Source: JACDBZ01 sp038233215
GTDB taxonomy: Bacteria; Chloroflexota; Limnocylindria; QHBO01
Direction of reading: 5' to 3'
DNA length: 64,000 nt
Assembly: GCA_038233215.1 (NCBI GenBank)
Contig: JBBSML010000009.1
Coordinates: forward strand, 25,178-89,177
Part shown: positions 26,150-33,895 of the stretch, piece after piece
Layout of the letters: every line of letters begins with the position of its first letter
Position numbering within the stretch: position 1 is the first letter of the stretch
Notes under the pieces: generated by a model
Seen by the model: only the letters and a program-made list of their open reading frames with translations
Databases searched by the model: none
Told to the model about the DNA's origin: nothing
Program-made: the position numbers and the translations under genes

Positions 26150-27244
26150 ATGATCGCGCGTTGGATCGCCGCCCTCGCGGCCTTCGTCATCGTGATCCTG
26201 CTCGGCATGATCACCATCGGCAACTTCGCGACCGGCGTCGACACCGGCAACTTCTTTGACACCGAAGGAGCCAACTCGTTCGCCTTCATCGGCGCCATCG
26301 CGCTCGTCGGCGCATTCCTCGTTTACGCGGCAGTCGAGTATGCCCAGACCGGCGGCTTCAGTTCGATCGCCTCCCAGTTCGACACTCGCACGATCGTGTT
26401 GATGCCCATCGCCGTCGCGATCAACATCATCCTGGGCGCAACGGTGGCGAACGCCCTCAAGCTCCCGATTTATCTCGACAGCATCGGCACCATTTTGGTC
26501 GGCGCCCTGGCGGGACCGGTTGCCGGCGCCTTGACCGGATTCCTGTCCAACATCCTGTGGACGTACGTCGTGCCGCCGCCGTTCCAGAACGGCCCGGCCG
26601 CGGCGTTCGGCATCGTGGCGGTCGTGATCGGGGTGTTCGCCGGGCTTGCCGGACGCGCCGGCTGGTTGCGACCGCGCCCGAACCGGCCAATGGGTGAGCT
26701 GGCGATCGGGGGGCTCGTCGCCCTCGCGGTCGTGATCGGCCTCGGCATCTACGCCTACGTGCGGTTCTACGCCGCGGGCTTCGAGTTCTTCAATCCGGAT
26801 AGCACCGACCCGATCTTTGCCGTCGTTGGCTGGCTGATCGGCGGGCTGTTCGTGGCCTTCGTCGTCGGCTTCCTGGGGCTCCTCTTCGTTCGCCGTGACC
26901 TGACCGTCGCCTACGTGACGGTGCTGGGCGTCGTCACCGGCCTGGTCGCTGCGCTGGTCAGCGCTCCGATCAGTGCCAACGTCTTCGGCGGGGTCACCGG
27001 CGGAGGGACCGATTTCCTGGTGGCCGCATTCCGGCAGGGCGGGGCGGATCTGCAGACAGCGACCTTCCAGCAGGGCCTGCTCTCCGATCCGGTCGACAAG
27101 CTTGTCACGTTCTTCGTGGTCTACCTGGTGCTGGCCGCGATGGCGCGTCGGACGAAGGCGCGATTCCCCCAGGGTGAGCGACTGATCGAGCAACGCAATG
27201 CGGAGGACCTGGAGGAGGGCGGATGGCGGGGAGCGGCCGCCTGA
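26150..27244 (+). CDS. ECF transporter S component (long form)
   Basis: A 364-residue membrane protein, much longer than typical S components of about 180-220 residues. The core around residues 80-150 has the S-component pattern VLMPIAVAINIILGATVANAL and LDSIGTILVGALAGPVAGAL with the small-residue motif for contact with EcfT. Further helices surround it: one near the N terminus, one at about 50-70 and four from 160 to 350. It confers substrate specificity in a group with EcfT and two ATPases that follow. A very strong ribosome binding site (GGAGGAGGG, 26133-26141) precedes the ATG. The next gene overlaps it by 22 bases. Substrate is inferred to be a nucleoside or base from the neighbouring hydrolase. 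Confidence 0.8.
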   Translation: MIARWIAALAAFVIVILLGMITIGNFATGVDTGNFFDTEGANSFAFIGAIALVGAFLVYAAVEYAQTGGFSSIASQFDTRTIVLMPIAVAINIILGATVANALKLPIYLDSIGTILVGALAGPVAGALTGFLSNILWTYVVPPPFQNGPAAAFGIVAVVIGVFAGLAGRAGWLRPRPNRPMGELAIGGLVALAVVIGLGIYAYVRFYAAGFEFFNPDSTDPIFAVVGWLIGGLFVAFVVGFLGLLFVRRDLTVAYVTVLGVVTGLVAALVSAPISANVFGGVTGGGTDFLVAAFRQGGADLQTATFQQGLLSDPVDKLVTFFVVYLVLAAMARRTKARFPQGERLIEQRNAEDLEEGGWRGAAA

Positions 27245-28050
27245 GCGGCAGGCAACCCGTCGGCGGGAGCGTACCGAATTTCCTCGGCCGCCCCGGCCCA
27301 ACTGCCTACCACCGTCTGAATCCGCTCACCAAGGCAACCCTGGCGACGGTGACGGCCATCGCGGCGGTCGTGCTCGGTGGCCTCCCCGGGCCGATGCTCT
27401 TGACAGCCGGCGCCGTAATCGTGCCGGCGTTGTCAGCTCGAGTCCTCGGCCGGCTCTTCCGGACCGCGCTTCTGCTGGCCCTCCCCATCGCCATCTCAGC
27501 CTTCCTCGTCAACCTCTTCTTCTTCCCCGGCGGTTCGCAGGTACTGCTGCGCATCGGCCCGATCACGGCGACCGCCGAGGGACTCGGCTTCGCGCTCGAG
27601 ATCCTCGTGCGCATCCTTGCCATCAGCGGCGCGGTCACCCTCTTCTATCTGACCACCCGACCTGGCGATCTCACCGTGGACCTCGAACGGCGTGGCATCA
27701 ATCCCCGCGCGGCATTCGTCGCCAACGCATCCGTGCAGACGGTACCGGCCATGGTCGAGCGGGCGGCACAGATCACCGCGGCGCAGCGCGCGCGTGGCCT
27801 CGACACCGAGGGCAGCATCTGGCGGCGCGTCCGCGGTATCGTCCCGATCGTCGGGCCGGTGATTCTCGGCTCGATCGCCGAAGTGGAGGAGCGCACGATG
27901 GCGCTCGAGGCCCGCGGCTTCACACGGCCGGGTCGTCGCACGCTGCTCTGGACGCCCGCCGATTCCACGCGACAGTCGTTCGCTCGCTGGCTGCTGCTCA
28001 TCGCGCTGCTGGGGCTCATCGTGGTGCGCATCAGCGCCGGGCTCACGTGA
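27223..28050 (+). CDS. ecfT: ECF transporter transmembrane component EcfT
   Basis: A 275-residue membrane protein with about five to six helices and the two EcfT coupling-helix motifs containing Ala-Arg-Gly: RARGLDTEG near residue 190 and EARGFTRPG near 228. These helices dock on the two ATPases. A cytosolic segment before them (TTRPGDLTVDLERRGINPRA) and the N-terminal NPLTKA motif also fit the family. It overlaps the S component by 22 bases and ends in a GTGA overlap with the first ATPase, so translation of the cassette is tightly coupled. Confidence 0.92.
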   Translation: MAGSGRLSGRQPVGGSVPNFLGRPGPTAYHRLNPLTKATLATVTAIAAVVLGGLPGPMLLTAGAVIVPALSARVLGRLFRTALLLALPIAISAFLVNLFFFPGGSQVLLRIGPITATAEGLGFALEILVRILAISGAVTLFYLTTRPGDLTVDLERRGINPRAAFVANASVQTVPAMVERAAQITAAQRARGLDTEGSIWRRVRGIVPIVGPVILGSIAEVEERTMALEARGFTRPGRRTLLWTPADSTRQSFARWLLLIALLGLIVVRISAGLT

Positions 28051-28862
28051 CGATCACGCTGGCCGGCATCGGATACCGCTACGCTGACACCTCGAAGCCG
28101 GCATTGATCGACGTCGACCTGGAGCTGGGCGAGGGCGAGGTCGTTGGCCTGGCAGGCCCATCCGAGGCCGGCAAGACGACCCTCTGCCTCGTGCTCAGTG
28201 GCCTCGCGCCACGCACCGTCGGCGGCCAGATCCGCGGCAGCCTCACCCTCGACGGTGAAGACGTCGATTCGTGGCCGATGCATCGGCTCAGCCAACGCAT
28301 CGGCATCGCGTTCCAGAACCCGTCGACACAGCTTTCGCAGGTGACCGACACCGTGTTCGAGGAGGTCGCCTTCGGGCCGATGAACCTGGGATTGCCGCGC
28401 GACGAAGTCATCTCGCGCACCTGGGCTGCGCTGAGCGCCCTGCGCATCGATGCGCTGGTCGAGCGCGACCCACGCCGACTGTCGGGTGGCCAGCAACAGC
28501 TCGTCGCGCTGGCGGGCCTGTTGGCGATGCGCCCGGCGCACCTGGTCCTCGACGAGCCGACCGCCCAGCTGGACCCGGCGGGGACGCAATTGATCGGTGA
28601 TGCCATCGAACGCCTTGCTGCCGGCGGGGCGAGCATCCTGATCGCGGAACAGAAGACGGATCTGCTCGCCTCGATCTGCTCACGGCTCGTCGTGCTCAAT
28701 GGGGGGCGCGTGGTGCTCAGCGGTCCCGCCGCGGAGGTCCTCGCCGATCCGAGCTTGGACGGGCTCGGCGTGGCGGCGCCATCACCGGTGAGGCTGCGGA
28801 GAGCCGCAGAAGCGGCTGGTGCGAATGACGCCCGCCTGGCTGAGGCGCTCACCGGTGACTGA
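28047..28862 (+). CDS. ecfA: ECF transporter ATPase EcfA (first)
   Basis: A 271-residue ABC ATPase. Walker A is GPSEAGKTT, the Q-loop region is FQNPSTQLSQVTDTV, the ABC signature is LSGGQQQ and Walker B is LVLDEPTAQLDP. These are those of ECF/CbiO-type ATPases that drive transport with EcfT. GTG 28047, within the EcfT stop codon, is the start; the same frame extends further left but only antisense-like residues would be added. The second ATPase overlaps its 3' end by eight bases. Confidence 0.93.
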   Translation: MTITLAGIGYRYADTSKPALIDVDLELGEGEVVGLAGPSEAGKTTLCLVLSGLAPRTVGGQIRGSLTLDGEDVDSWPMHRLSQRIGIAFQNPSTQLSQVTDTVFEEVAFGPMNLGLPRDEVISRTWAALSALRIDALVERDPRRLSGGQQQLVALAGLLAMRPAHLVLDEPTAQLDPAGTQLIGDAIERLAAGGASILIAEQKTDLLASICSRLVVLNGGRVVLSGPAAEVLADPSLDGLGVAAPSPVRLRRAAEAAGANDARLAEALTGD

Positions 28863-29682
28863 GCTACGGACCGATGCGCTGACGCATCGCTACGTCGATG
28901 GAGACATCAGCGCGCTTGACGGCGTGGACCTCGAGATCACGGCGGGCGAGCGACTCGCGATCATCGGCCAGAACGGCAGCGGCAAGACGACCCTGGTGCG
29001 ACACCTCAACGGGCTACTGCGGCCAACTGAAGGACGGGTCATCATCGACGGGACCGATGCGTCTCGTCTGACGGTCGCACAGCTCGCGTCGCGCGTGGGG
29101 CTCGCCTTCCAGGACCCCGATCGCCAGATATTCGCCGGATCCGTCCGATCCGAGGTCGAATTCGGACCGCGCAACCTCGGCCGCTCCGGGACTGACCTCG
29201 AGGATGCCGTGGATGCGGCCCTCGAGGCGAGCGGGCTCGGCGGGGAGGATGAGACGAACCCATACGACCTGGGCCAGTCGCGCCGCAAGCTGCTTGCCCT
29301 GGCCTCGGTGCTGTCGATGCGCACCCCGGTCCTCGTCCTCGACGAGCCGACGACCGGACAGGACGCGCGAGGCGTGGAGCGAGTCCGAGATGTGATCGAG
29401 GCCGTGGCCGCCGAGGGCAGAACGGTGATCGCCATCAGCCACGACATGCGGTTCGTGGCAGAGACGTTCGAGCGCGTGATCGTCCTGCGCGGAGGACGAG
29501 TCATCCTCGACGGCTCGACATCACAGATCTTCGCTCCCGAAGCGTGGGACGCGTTGACCTCGACTCATCTTGAGCCGCCGCTCGCGGCAGTCATCGGTCA
29601 GCGACTCGAACTCGGCTCAACGCCGACCGATGCTTCCCTGATCCGTGCGCTGGGTCACGAAGGTTTCCCTCGTGTCGGCTGA
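28855..29682 (+). CDS. ecfA2: ECF transporter ATPase EcfA' (second)
   Basis: A 275-residue ABC ATPase that pairs with the first one. Walker A is GQNGSGKTT, the Q-loop is AFQDPDRQIFAGSV and Walker B is VLVLDEPTTGQDA. Instead of LSGGQ the signature position reads YDLGQSRRKLLALASVL, a variant seen in some ECF ATPases, so one composite ATP site may be weaker. GTG 28855 overlaps the first ATPase. The last gene of the cassette; convergent with the hypothetical gene that ends at 29717. Confidence 0.92.
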   Translation: MTELRTDALTHRYVDGDISALDGVDLEITAGERLAIIGQNGSGKTTLVRHLNGLLRPTEGRVIIDGTDASRLTVAQLASRVGLAFQDPDRQIFAGSVRSEVEFGPRNLGRSGTDLEDAVDAALEASGLGGEDETNPYDLGQSRRKLLALASVLSMRTPVLVLDEPTTGQDARGVERVRDVIEAVAAEGRTVIAISHDMRFVAETFERVIVLRGGRVILDGSTSQIFAPEAWDALTSTHLEPPLAAVIGQRLELGSTPTDASLIRALGHEGFPRVG

Positions 29683-29716
29683 AGACCGATAGTTCGGCGG
29701 GATCCTGCCGGAGGCC

Positions 29717-30160
29717 CTAGTAGAAGCCGGGCGGCGGCGGGAGAGGGTTGCCCGCAGCGTCGAGGCGGTCATCCGACGGCAGGTCATCGCGGTGCTCGCG
29801 CGCACCGGCCGGACCGGGAATGGGCAGGGCCATCACGGAGGAGGGGACCTCGTCCAGTCGGTCCGTGATGCCGCGCATGCCCAATCGCCGCAGGGCAGGC
29901 GCGAATCGATCGGCGAAATCCGCGCTGCGCAGCAGGCCGAAGGTCAATGACGCATGGGCTCGGTTCAGCAGCTCGATGCCGCGGGAGGCTTCGGCGGCAT
30001 TGACCTGGTTCAGGCCGAGCTGGCCATCGAGAATGTCGACCGCACGATTGGCCTCCCGGCGTGTCTGCCGGCTCAGATGCGGGGTACGGTTGACGAGTAC
30101 GCGCGTGCGGTAGAGCGCGTCGCGAACGCGGCTGTCACGATCGAGGTGTCCCTGGGTCAT
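29717..30160 (-). CDS. Hypothetical protein
   Basis: A 147-residue soluble protein, helical and Arg-rich in its first two thirds (LYRTRVLVNRTPHLSRQTRR) with a Pro-rich end (NPLPPPPGFY). No family is recognised. Its ATG (CAT at 30158-30160) shares two bases with the ATG of the divergent Nudix gene (30159-30161), so neither mRNA can carry a long leader unless the promoters lie inside the other gene. The 3' end faces the ECF cassette across 34 bases containing a near-palindromic GC-rich stretch. Confidence 0.6.
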   Translation of the reverse strand: MTQGHLDRDSRVRDALYRTRVLVNRTPHLSRQTRREANRAVDILDGQLGLNQVNAAEASRGIELLNRAHASLTFGLLRSADFADRFAPALRRLGMRGITDRLDEVPSSVMALPIPGPAGAREHRDDLPSDDRLDAAGNPLPPPPGFY

Positions 30161-30845
30161 GGACCGAATACTACGCGCTGCGGCGGGCTGGGAGGATGTG
30201 CTCGCCGATCTGCTGCATCGGGCCGTCCGACCGATCCCGCTCGATGAGCGCCTTCTGCCGCGAAACGCCCAGGGCGAGACAAGCCGGGGCCGATACGACC
30301 GCGCGACCTTCCCGGCGGCCCGTCCGGCCGCCACGCTCCTGGCGATCTACCCTGATGCCGACGGCAAGCTGGTGATCCCCCTCACCGTTCGCCATGCCGA
30401 CATGCGCGCCCACGCTGGTGAGGTATCGCTGCCGGGTGGCGCGGTCGATCCCGCGGACGTCAGTCCCGAAGCCGCCGCCCTGCGCGAGGCCTGGGAGGAG
30501 ATCGGCCTCGAGCCGGAGTTCGTTCGCGTCATCGGCGTGCTCGACGACGTCTGGATTCCGGTCAGCAATTTCGAGCTGCGCCCGTTCGTGGGGACCGTCG
30601 CCAGCCGGCCGGCACTCATACCGCACGATGCCGAGGTGGCCGCGATCATCGAGCTGCCTCTCGCGGCACTCTTCGATGAGTCCTCCATCGGAATCGAGGA
30701 GTTCAGCGTTCGCGGCCTGACCGTCCGGGCAGGGGCGTATCGGTACGGTGGCGTTCGTGTCTGGGGCGCCACCGCCCTGACCCTGGGCATGCTGGCCCAT
30801 GTGCTCGACCGTGCGGTCAGCGACGGGTCTGGAGCTTCGTCTTGA
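30159..30845 (+). CDS. Nudix hydrolase, CoA pyrophosphatase-like
   Basis: A 228-residue Nudix protein that probably hydrolyses CoA or a related diphosphate. The Nudix box is AGEVSLPGGAVDP followed by REAWEEIGL, with all the metal-binding Glu residues. The preceding SLPGG and following Leu-Glu-rich segment match the NUDT7/YeaB-type CoA pyrophosphatase subgroup. The start overlaps the start codon of the divergent gene by two bases. The last 29 bases overlap the 3' end of the convergent inositol-phosphatase-like gene. Confidence 0.87.
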   Translation: MDRILRAAAGWEDVLADLLHRAVRPIPLDERLLPRNAQGETSRGRYDRATFPAARPAATLLAIYPDADGKLVIPLTVRHADMRAHAGEVSLPGGAVDPADVSPEAAALREAWEEIGLEPEFVRVIGVLDDVWIPVSNFELRPFVGTVASRPALIPHDAEVAAIIELPLAALFDESSIGIEEFSVRGLTVRAGAYRYGGVRVWGATALTLGMLAHVLDRAVSDGSGASS

Positions 30846-31647
30846 GCGAGCCGAGCAACTCGAGCAGGGGGCCGTGCTGCGCCCGAGGTGCGGCCAGGAC
30901 ACTCGTCCGCGGGCCGGTCAGCTTCGGATTCCACCAGCCGGCACCGGTGATATCGGTGACGACCGCCCCCGCACGCTCGGCGATGAGTCCCGCCGCAGCG
31001 ACGTCCCACGGCGAGAGGCCGCCGTTCTGGACGAACGCGTCGAAGCGGCCATTGGCCACGTAGACCAACGCCAGGGCGGCACTCCCCATGCGCCGATGGA
31101 TCCGGATCAGCGGGGCGATCTTCCGCTCCCGTGCCAACCCTCCGCGCCCGATGACGGCGAGGCTGACAACATAATCCGACAGCGTCTCCTTGGTCGAGGT
31201 CGCGATCGGCTCACCGTTCAGCCGGGCCGGACCGTCCATGACGGCGCTGTACAGATCGTCGCGGGCGGGATCGAAGACGACGCCGACCGTCGGCACATCG
31301 TCGACCACCAGGCCGATGCTCACGCAGTAGTACGGAATGCCGTTGGCGTAGTTGACGGTTCCATCGAGTGGGTCGATGACCCACGTCCGTCCATTGTGAG
31401 AGCCGTCGTCGCGCAGAACACCGGCGTGGTCGCCCGACTCCTCGGCCAGGATGGCATCGCCGGGGAAGCGATCCTTGATGGCATCGATGACAAGGCGCTC
31501 GGAGGCATAGTCCGCGTTGGTCACGACATCGCGCTTGCTCTTGTAATCGATCCGATCGAGTTTCTCGTAGCTTTCGGTCAGGGTGGTTCCGGCGCTGCGC
31601 GCGAGGGTCGTGGCGAAGGTGAGCTCATCGGCCCAACGGCTGGTCAT
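30817..31647 (-). CDS. Inositol monophosphatase family protein
   Basis: A 276-residue Mg2+-dependent phosphatase of the IMPase/FBPase superfamily (SuhB, HisN, CysQ relatives). The first metal motif is in AEESGDH, the second is WVIDPLDGTVNYANG, and the C-terminal SPWDVAAAGLIAERAGA completes the site. Substrate may be myo-inositol phosphate, histidinol phosphate or an adenosine bisphosphate; sequence alone does not decide. A TACCCT box lies 7 bases upstream of the ATG on the coding strand. Convergent overlap with the Nudix gene at the 3' end. Confidence 0.92.
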   Translation of the reverse strand: MTSRWADELTFATTLARSAGTTLTESYEKLDRIDYKSKRDVVTNADYASERLVIDAIKDRFPGDAILAEESGDHAGVLRDDGSHNGRTWVIDPLDGTVNYANGIPYYCVSIGLVVDDVPTVGVVFDPARDDLYSAVMDGPARLNGEPIATSTKETLSDYVVSLAVIGRGGLARERKIAPLIRIHRRMGSAALALVYVANGRFDAFVQNGGLSPWDVAAAGLIAERAGAVVTDITGAGWWNPKLTGPRTSVLAAPRAQHGPLLELLGSLKTKLQTRR

Positions 31648-31652
31648 GTACC

Positions 31653-32027
31653 TCAGGGTAGCCTGAAGCCAACGACCTGCACGGTCACCTCGCCCTCCGG
31701 CGGCCCGCTGAAGCCGAACGAGACGTCGACATCGCTTCCCGGGGGCAGGTAATCGATGCTGATCTCGCTCTCCTCTTCGGCTCCGTCGATCGAGGCCGTC
31801 GCGCGCAGCGCGAGCGCCTCGGCCGCCTCGTCACCGTCGTTCGTCACGGTCGCGGGAATGATCCAACCGCCCGCGAACTCATACGCGGCCTGGGCCAACA
31901 GCTCCGTCCTCGGCTCGGGCGGCCGGCCCTCATCGGTGATGCCGTCGAAGATCAGGAAGCCGACGAGGCCGACCACCGCCACGACGCTGACGCCCAGGAC
32001 CATCCATTCGAGCCAATTCTGACGCAC
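31653..32027 (-). CDS. TIGR02588-like single-pass membrane protein
   Basis: A 124-residue protein with one N-terminal membrane helix (VLGVSVVAVVGLVGFLIF) and an Ig-like beta domain outside (GWIIPATVTNDGDEAAE, VTVQVVGFRLP). The start is GTG 32027, one base after the stop of the upstream membrane protein. The pattern VRQNWLEW-helix-domain and the pairing with a TIGR02587-type protein match a conserved two-gene unit of unknown function. The two proteins probably form a membrane complex. Confidence 0.7.
   Translation of the reverse strand: MRQNWLEWMVLGVSVVAVVGLVGFLIFDGITDEGRPPEPRTELLAQAAYEFAGGWIIPATVTNDGDEAAEALALRATASIDGAEEESEISIDYLPPGSDVDVSFGFSGPPEGEVTVQVVGFRLP
31655..31660 (-). promoter_or_regulatory. 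-10-like box, leaderless type
   Basis: TACCCT on the minus strand, 7 bases before the ATG at 31647. It sits at the very 3' end of the TIGR02588-like gene. Confidence 0.33.
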
Positions 32028-32028
32028 G

Positions 32029-32946
32029 CTACGAGGCCTCCTGCTGCTGCTTTCCCTGGCCGCCGCCCACCAGGAGGCGACCGGCCGCGGCACCGAAGGA
32101 GGCCACCAGCGCCAGCATGAGGGTCTGCCCCACGATCGTTGACACCGATGCCCCATCCGTCCGGCCAAACGCCCACATGAGCAGCAGCGCCACGAGCAGG
32201 CTCACCGCGTAGGCGGCCAGCGTCTCGGTGAACGGATGGTCGAGCGGGCTATCCCCGACCTTGAACTCGCGGCCGCCGCGGAAGTCGGCGTAGAAGACGA
32301 GGCCCAGCGTGATCAGCAGACTGGCGGGAATCGTGAGGATGAGCAGCCACCACTCGGCTTCGATGCCGAGGAGCACCGGTTCCTCGGTCGGCGCGACATT
32401 GAGCGCGAACAGAAGCGCGGCACCGGCCGCGATGAAGAGCCTGCCAAAGGCCCCCACACCAGCTCCGTCGGCCACGTCGCTGCCCTGGTCCTCGGCATCG
32501 TCGGGATCGTCGTCGGACGAGGCGAGCTGGGCGCCCGCCAGCGACACTCCGAAGGCGACCGGGATCATCTCCAGCGCGATCTTGCCGATCGCGTCGCGCA
32601 GCCCGGTCTCCAGACCGATCCGGCCGAGCAGCAGCAAGGCCAGGGTCGCCACCACTGCGGCGATCCCCATCGTCTCCACCGAGTCGATCAGCAGCTCAGC
32701 CCAGGTCCGGTCGCGCCGGAAGCCGCTCACGGCGCTGTAGCCGACGACCACGATGAAGGCGACACCGATCAGGAGGACGATCTTCCACGACGGGAGGAGA
32801 AAGGAATGGGCCCACATCTCGAGGGTGTAGAACAATGGAAGACCGATCAGCAGCCCGCCGCCGGCGGCCCGCACCAGGTCACGGGCCGTGGTGCTCACGG
32901 AGGAATCCGCTGCCGCCGACCCTCCTGGCTTGCTTGCTTCGCTCAC
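32029..32946 (-). CDS. TIGR02587-like integral membrane protein
   Basis: A 305-residue membrane protein with about seven to eight hydrophobic segments. Characteristic stretches are GLLIGLPLFYTLEMWAHSF, IALEMIPVAFGVSLAG, LNVAPTEEPVLL and a C-terminal VGQTLMLALVASFGAAAGRLL. This is the larger partner of the TIGR02587/TIGR02588 pair; function is unknown. A short acidic loop (SSDDDPDDAEDQ) separates the two halves. It is divergent from the phosphorylase gene at 32991 across 44 bases. Confidence 0.75.
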   Translation of the reverse strand: MSEASKPGGSAAADSSVSTTARDLVRAAGGGLLIGLPLFYTLEMWAHSFLLPSWKIVLLIGVAFIVVVGYSAVSGFRRDRTWAELLIDSVETMGIAAVVATLALLLLGRIGLETGLRDAIGKIALEMIPVAFGVSLAGAQLASSDDDPDDAEDQGSDVADGAGVGAFGRLFIAAGAALLFALNVAPTEEPVLLGIEAEWWLLILTIPASLLITLGLVFYADFRGGREFKVGDSPLDHPFTETLAAYAVSLLVALLLMWAFGRTDGASVSTIVGQTLMLALVASFGAAAGRLLVGGGQGKQQQEAS

Positions 32947-32978
32947 GATCGCTCCTCTGCACGCGTCGCGCCATTCTG

Positions 32979-32984
32979 TAGGCT
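32979..32984 (+). promoter_or_regulatory. -10-like box, leaderless type
   Basis: TAGGCT, 6 bases before the ATG at 32991, with no Shine-Dalgarno. Confidence 0.42.
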
Positions 32985-32990
32985 AGACGC

Positions 32991-33716
32991 ATGCCACAGA
33001 TTCACCTCCGCGCAGAGGACGGCGATTACGCGCCGCTCGTCCTTCTCCCTGGCGATCCGAACCGCGCGCGCCGCATCTCCGAACGCTTCGATGAAGGCTC
33101 CGTCCGACAGGTGAATGACCATCGAGGGATGTTCGGCTTCACCGGCACCTACGCAGGCACCCCGGTCAGCGTGCAGACGAGCGGAATGGGAACGCCGAGC
33201 CTTTCGATCGTCGTCGAAGAGCTCCTGCGGCTCGGCGCCAGGCGCCTCATCCGCGTGGGCACCTGCGGCGGCATCGCGACCGACCTGAAGACCGGCGACC
33301 TTGTCATCGCCACCGCCGCCTGCCCGGTCGACGGCGCAACAACGACCTATCTGCGTGGCGAGGCGTACGCGCCGGCCGCCGATTTCACGCTGACTCGAGC
33401 GCTCGTCGATGCGGCCGAAGCCGCAGGCATCGGCGCCAGAACCGGCCTCGTCGCATCGGTGGACGTCTTCTACAACACCGACGACGACTACGCGTCGCGC
33501 TGGCGCGACCGCGGCGTGCTGGCCTTCGAGATGGAAGCCTCGGCACTCTTCTTCCTGGCCGCTCGAGCCGGGGTGCAGGCGGCGTGCGCGCTGACCGTGA
33601 GCGACGTACTCTCGGAGGAGATAGCCAGCGAGGAGAGCTACCTGCCGCTGGAGGAGCTCGATCGAGCCATCGACGGGATGATCGAGGTGGCCCTCAAAGC
33701 CGGAACCTCGGCCTGA
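32991..33716 (+). CDS. deoD: Purine nucleoside phosphorylase (DeoD/Udp family)
   Basis: A 241-residue hexameric-type nucleoside phosphorylase. The phosphate-binding N terminus LLPGDPNRARRI, GMGTPSLSIVVEEL, the RVGTCGGI strand and the base/ribose-binding segment FEMEASALFFLAA with SDVL are present. The SDVL motif places the Asp used by the DeoD purine-specific branch, while Udp enzymes differ there; uridine phosphorylase remains an alternative. Along with the nucleoside hydrolase at 25.1 kb it supports nucleoside salvage. A TAGGCT box 6 bases before the ATG suggests a leaderless mRNA. Confidence 0.9.
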   Translation: MPQIHLRAEDGDYAPLVLLPGDPNRARRISERFDEGSVRQVNDHRGMFGFTGTYAGTPVSVQTSGMGTPSLSIVVEELLRLGARRLIRVGTCGGIATDLKTGDLVIATAACPVDGATTTYLRGEAYAPAADFTLTRALVDAAEAAGIGARTGLVASVDVFYNTDDDYASRWRDRGVLAFEMEASALFFLAARAGVQAACALTVSDVLSEEIASEESYLPLEELDRAIDGMIEVALKAGTSA

Positions 33717-33729
33717 TTGCCTCTCCCGC

Positions 33730-33789
33730 GATGTATGAGGCAGTGCGGCACGCGAACACCGATTCCGGAGCCAAGCGGCCTCATCAATC
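33730..33789. repeat. 60-bp twin-arm element, copy 1
   Basis: Arms GATGTATGAGGC (33730-33741) and GCCTCATCAATC (33778-33789) face each other across 36 bases. The arms agree at 10 of 12 positions when one is reverse-complemented. The same layout recurs at 49477-49536, with GCACGCG at the same offset in both spacers. It occupies the gap upstream of hpd. Function unknown: extragenic palindrome or operator. Confidence 0.5.
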
Positions 33790-33881
33790 GGGTCGTCCGG
33801 CGCGTGGAAGGCCGGGCGTGCGCTGTACGGCCCAATGTATCGGGCAATGGTGGGAGTCCTGAGACGGTGTCGGTCGTGCGG

Positions 33882-33887
33882 TAGACT
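33882..33887 (+). promoter_or_regulatory. -10-like box, leaderless type
   Basis: TAGACT, 8 bases before the ATG of hpd at 33896. A weak -35-like TGAGAC at 33860-33865 gives a 16-base spacer. Confidence 0.45.
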
Positions 33888-33895
33888 CGTTCACC

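Noticed and set aside
29255..29320. Missing LSGGQ signature in the second ECF ATPase, as a sign of inactivation
   Set aside because: The variant segment LGQSRRKLLALASVL fits a form seen in ECF ATPases, and Walker A and B are intact.
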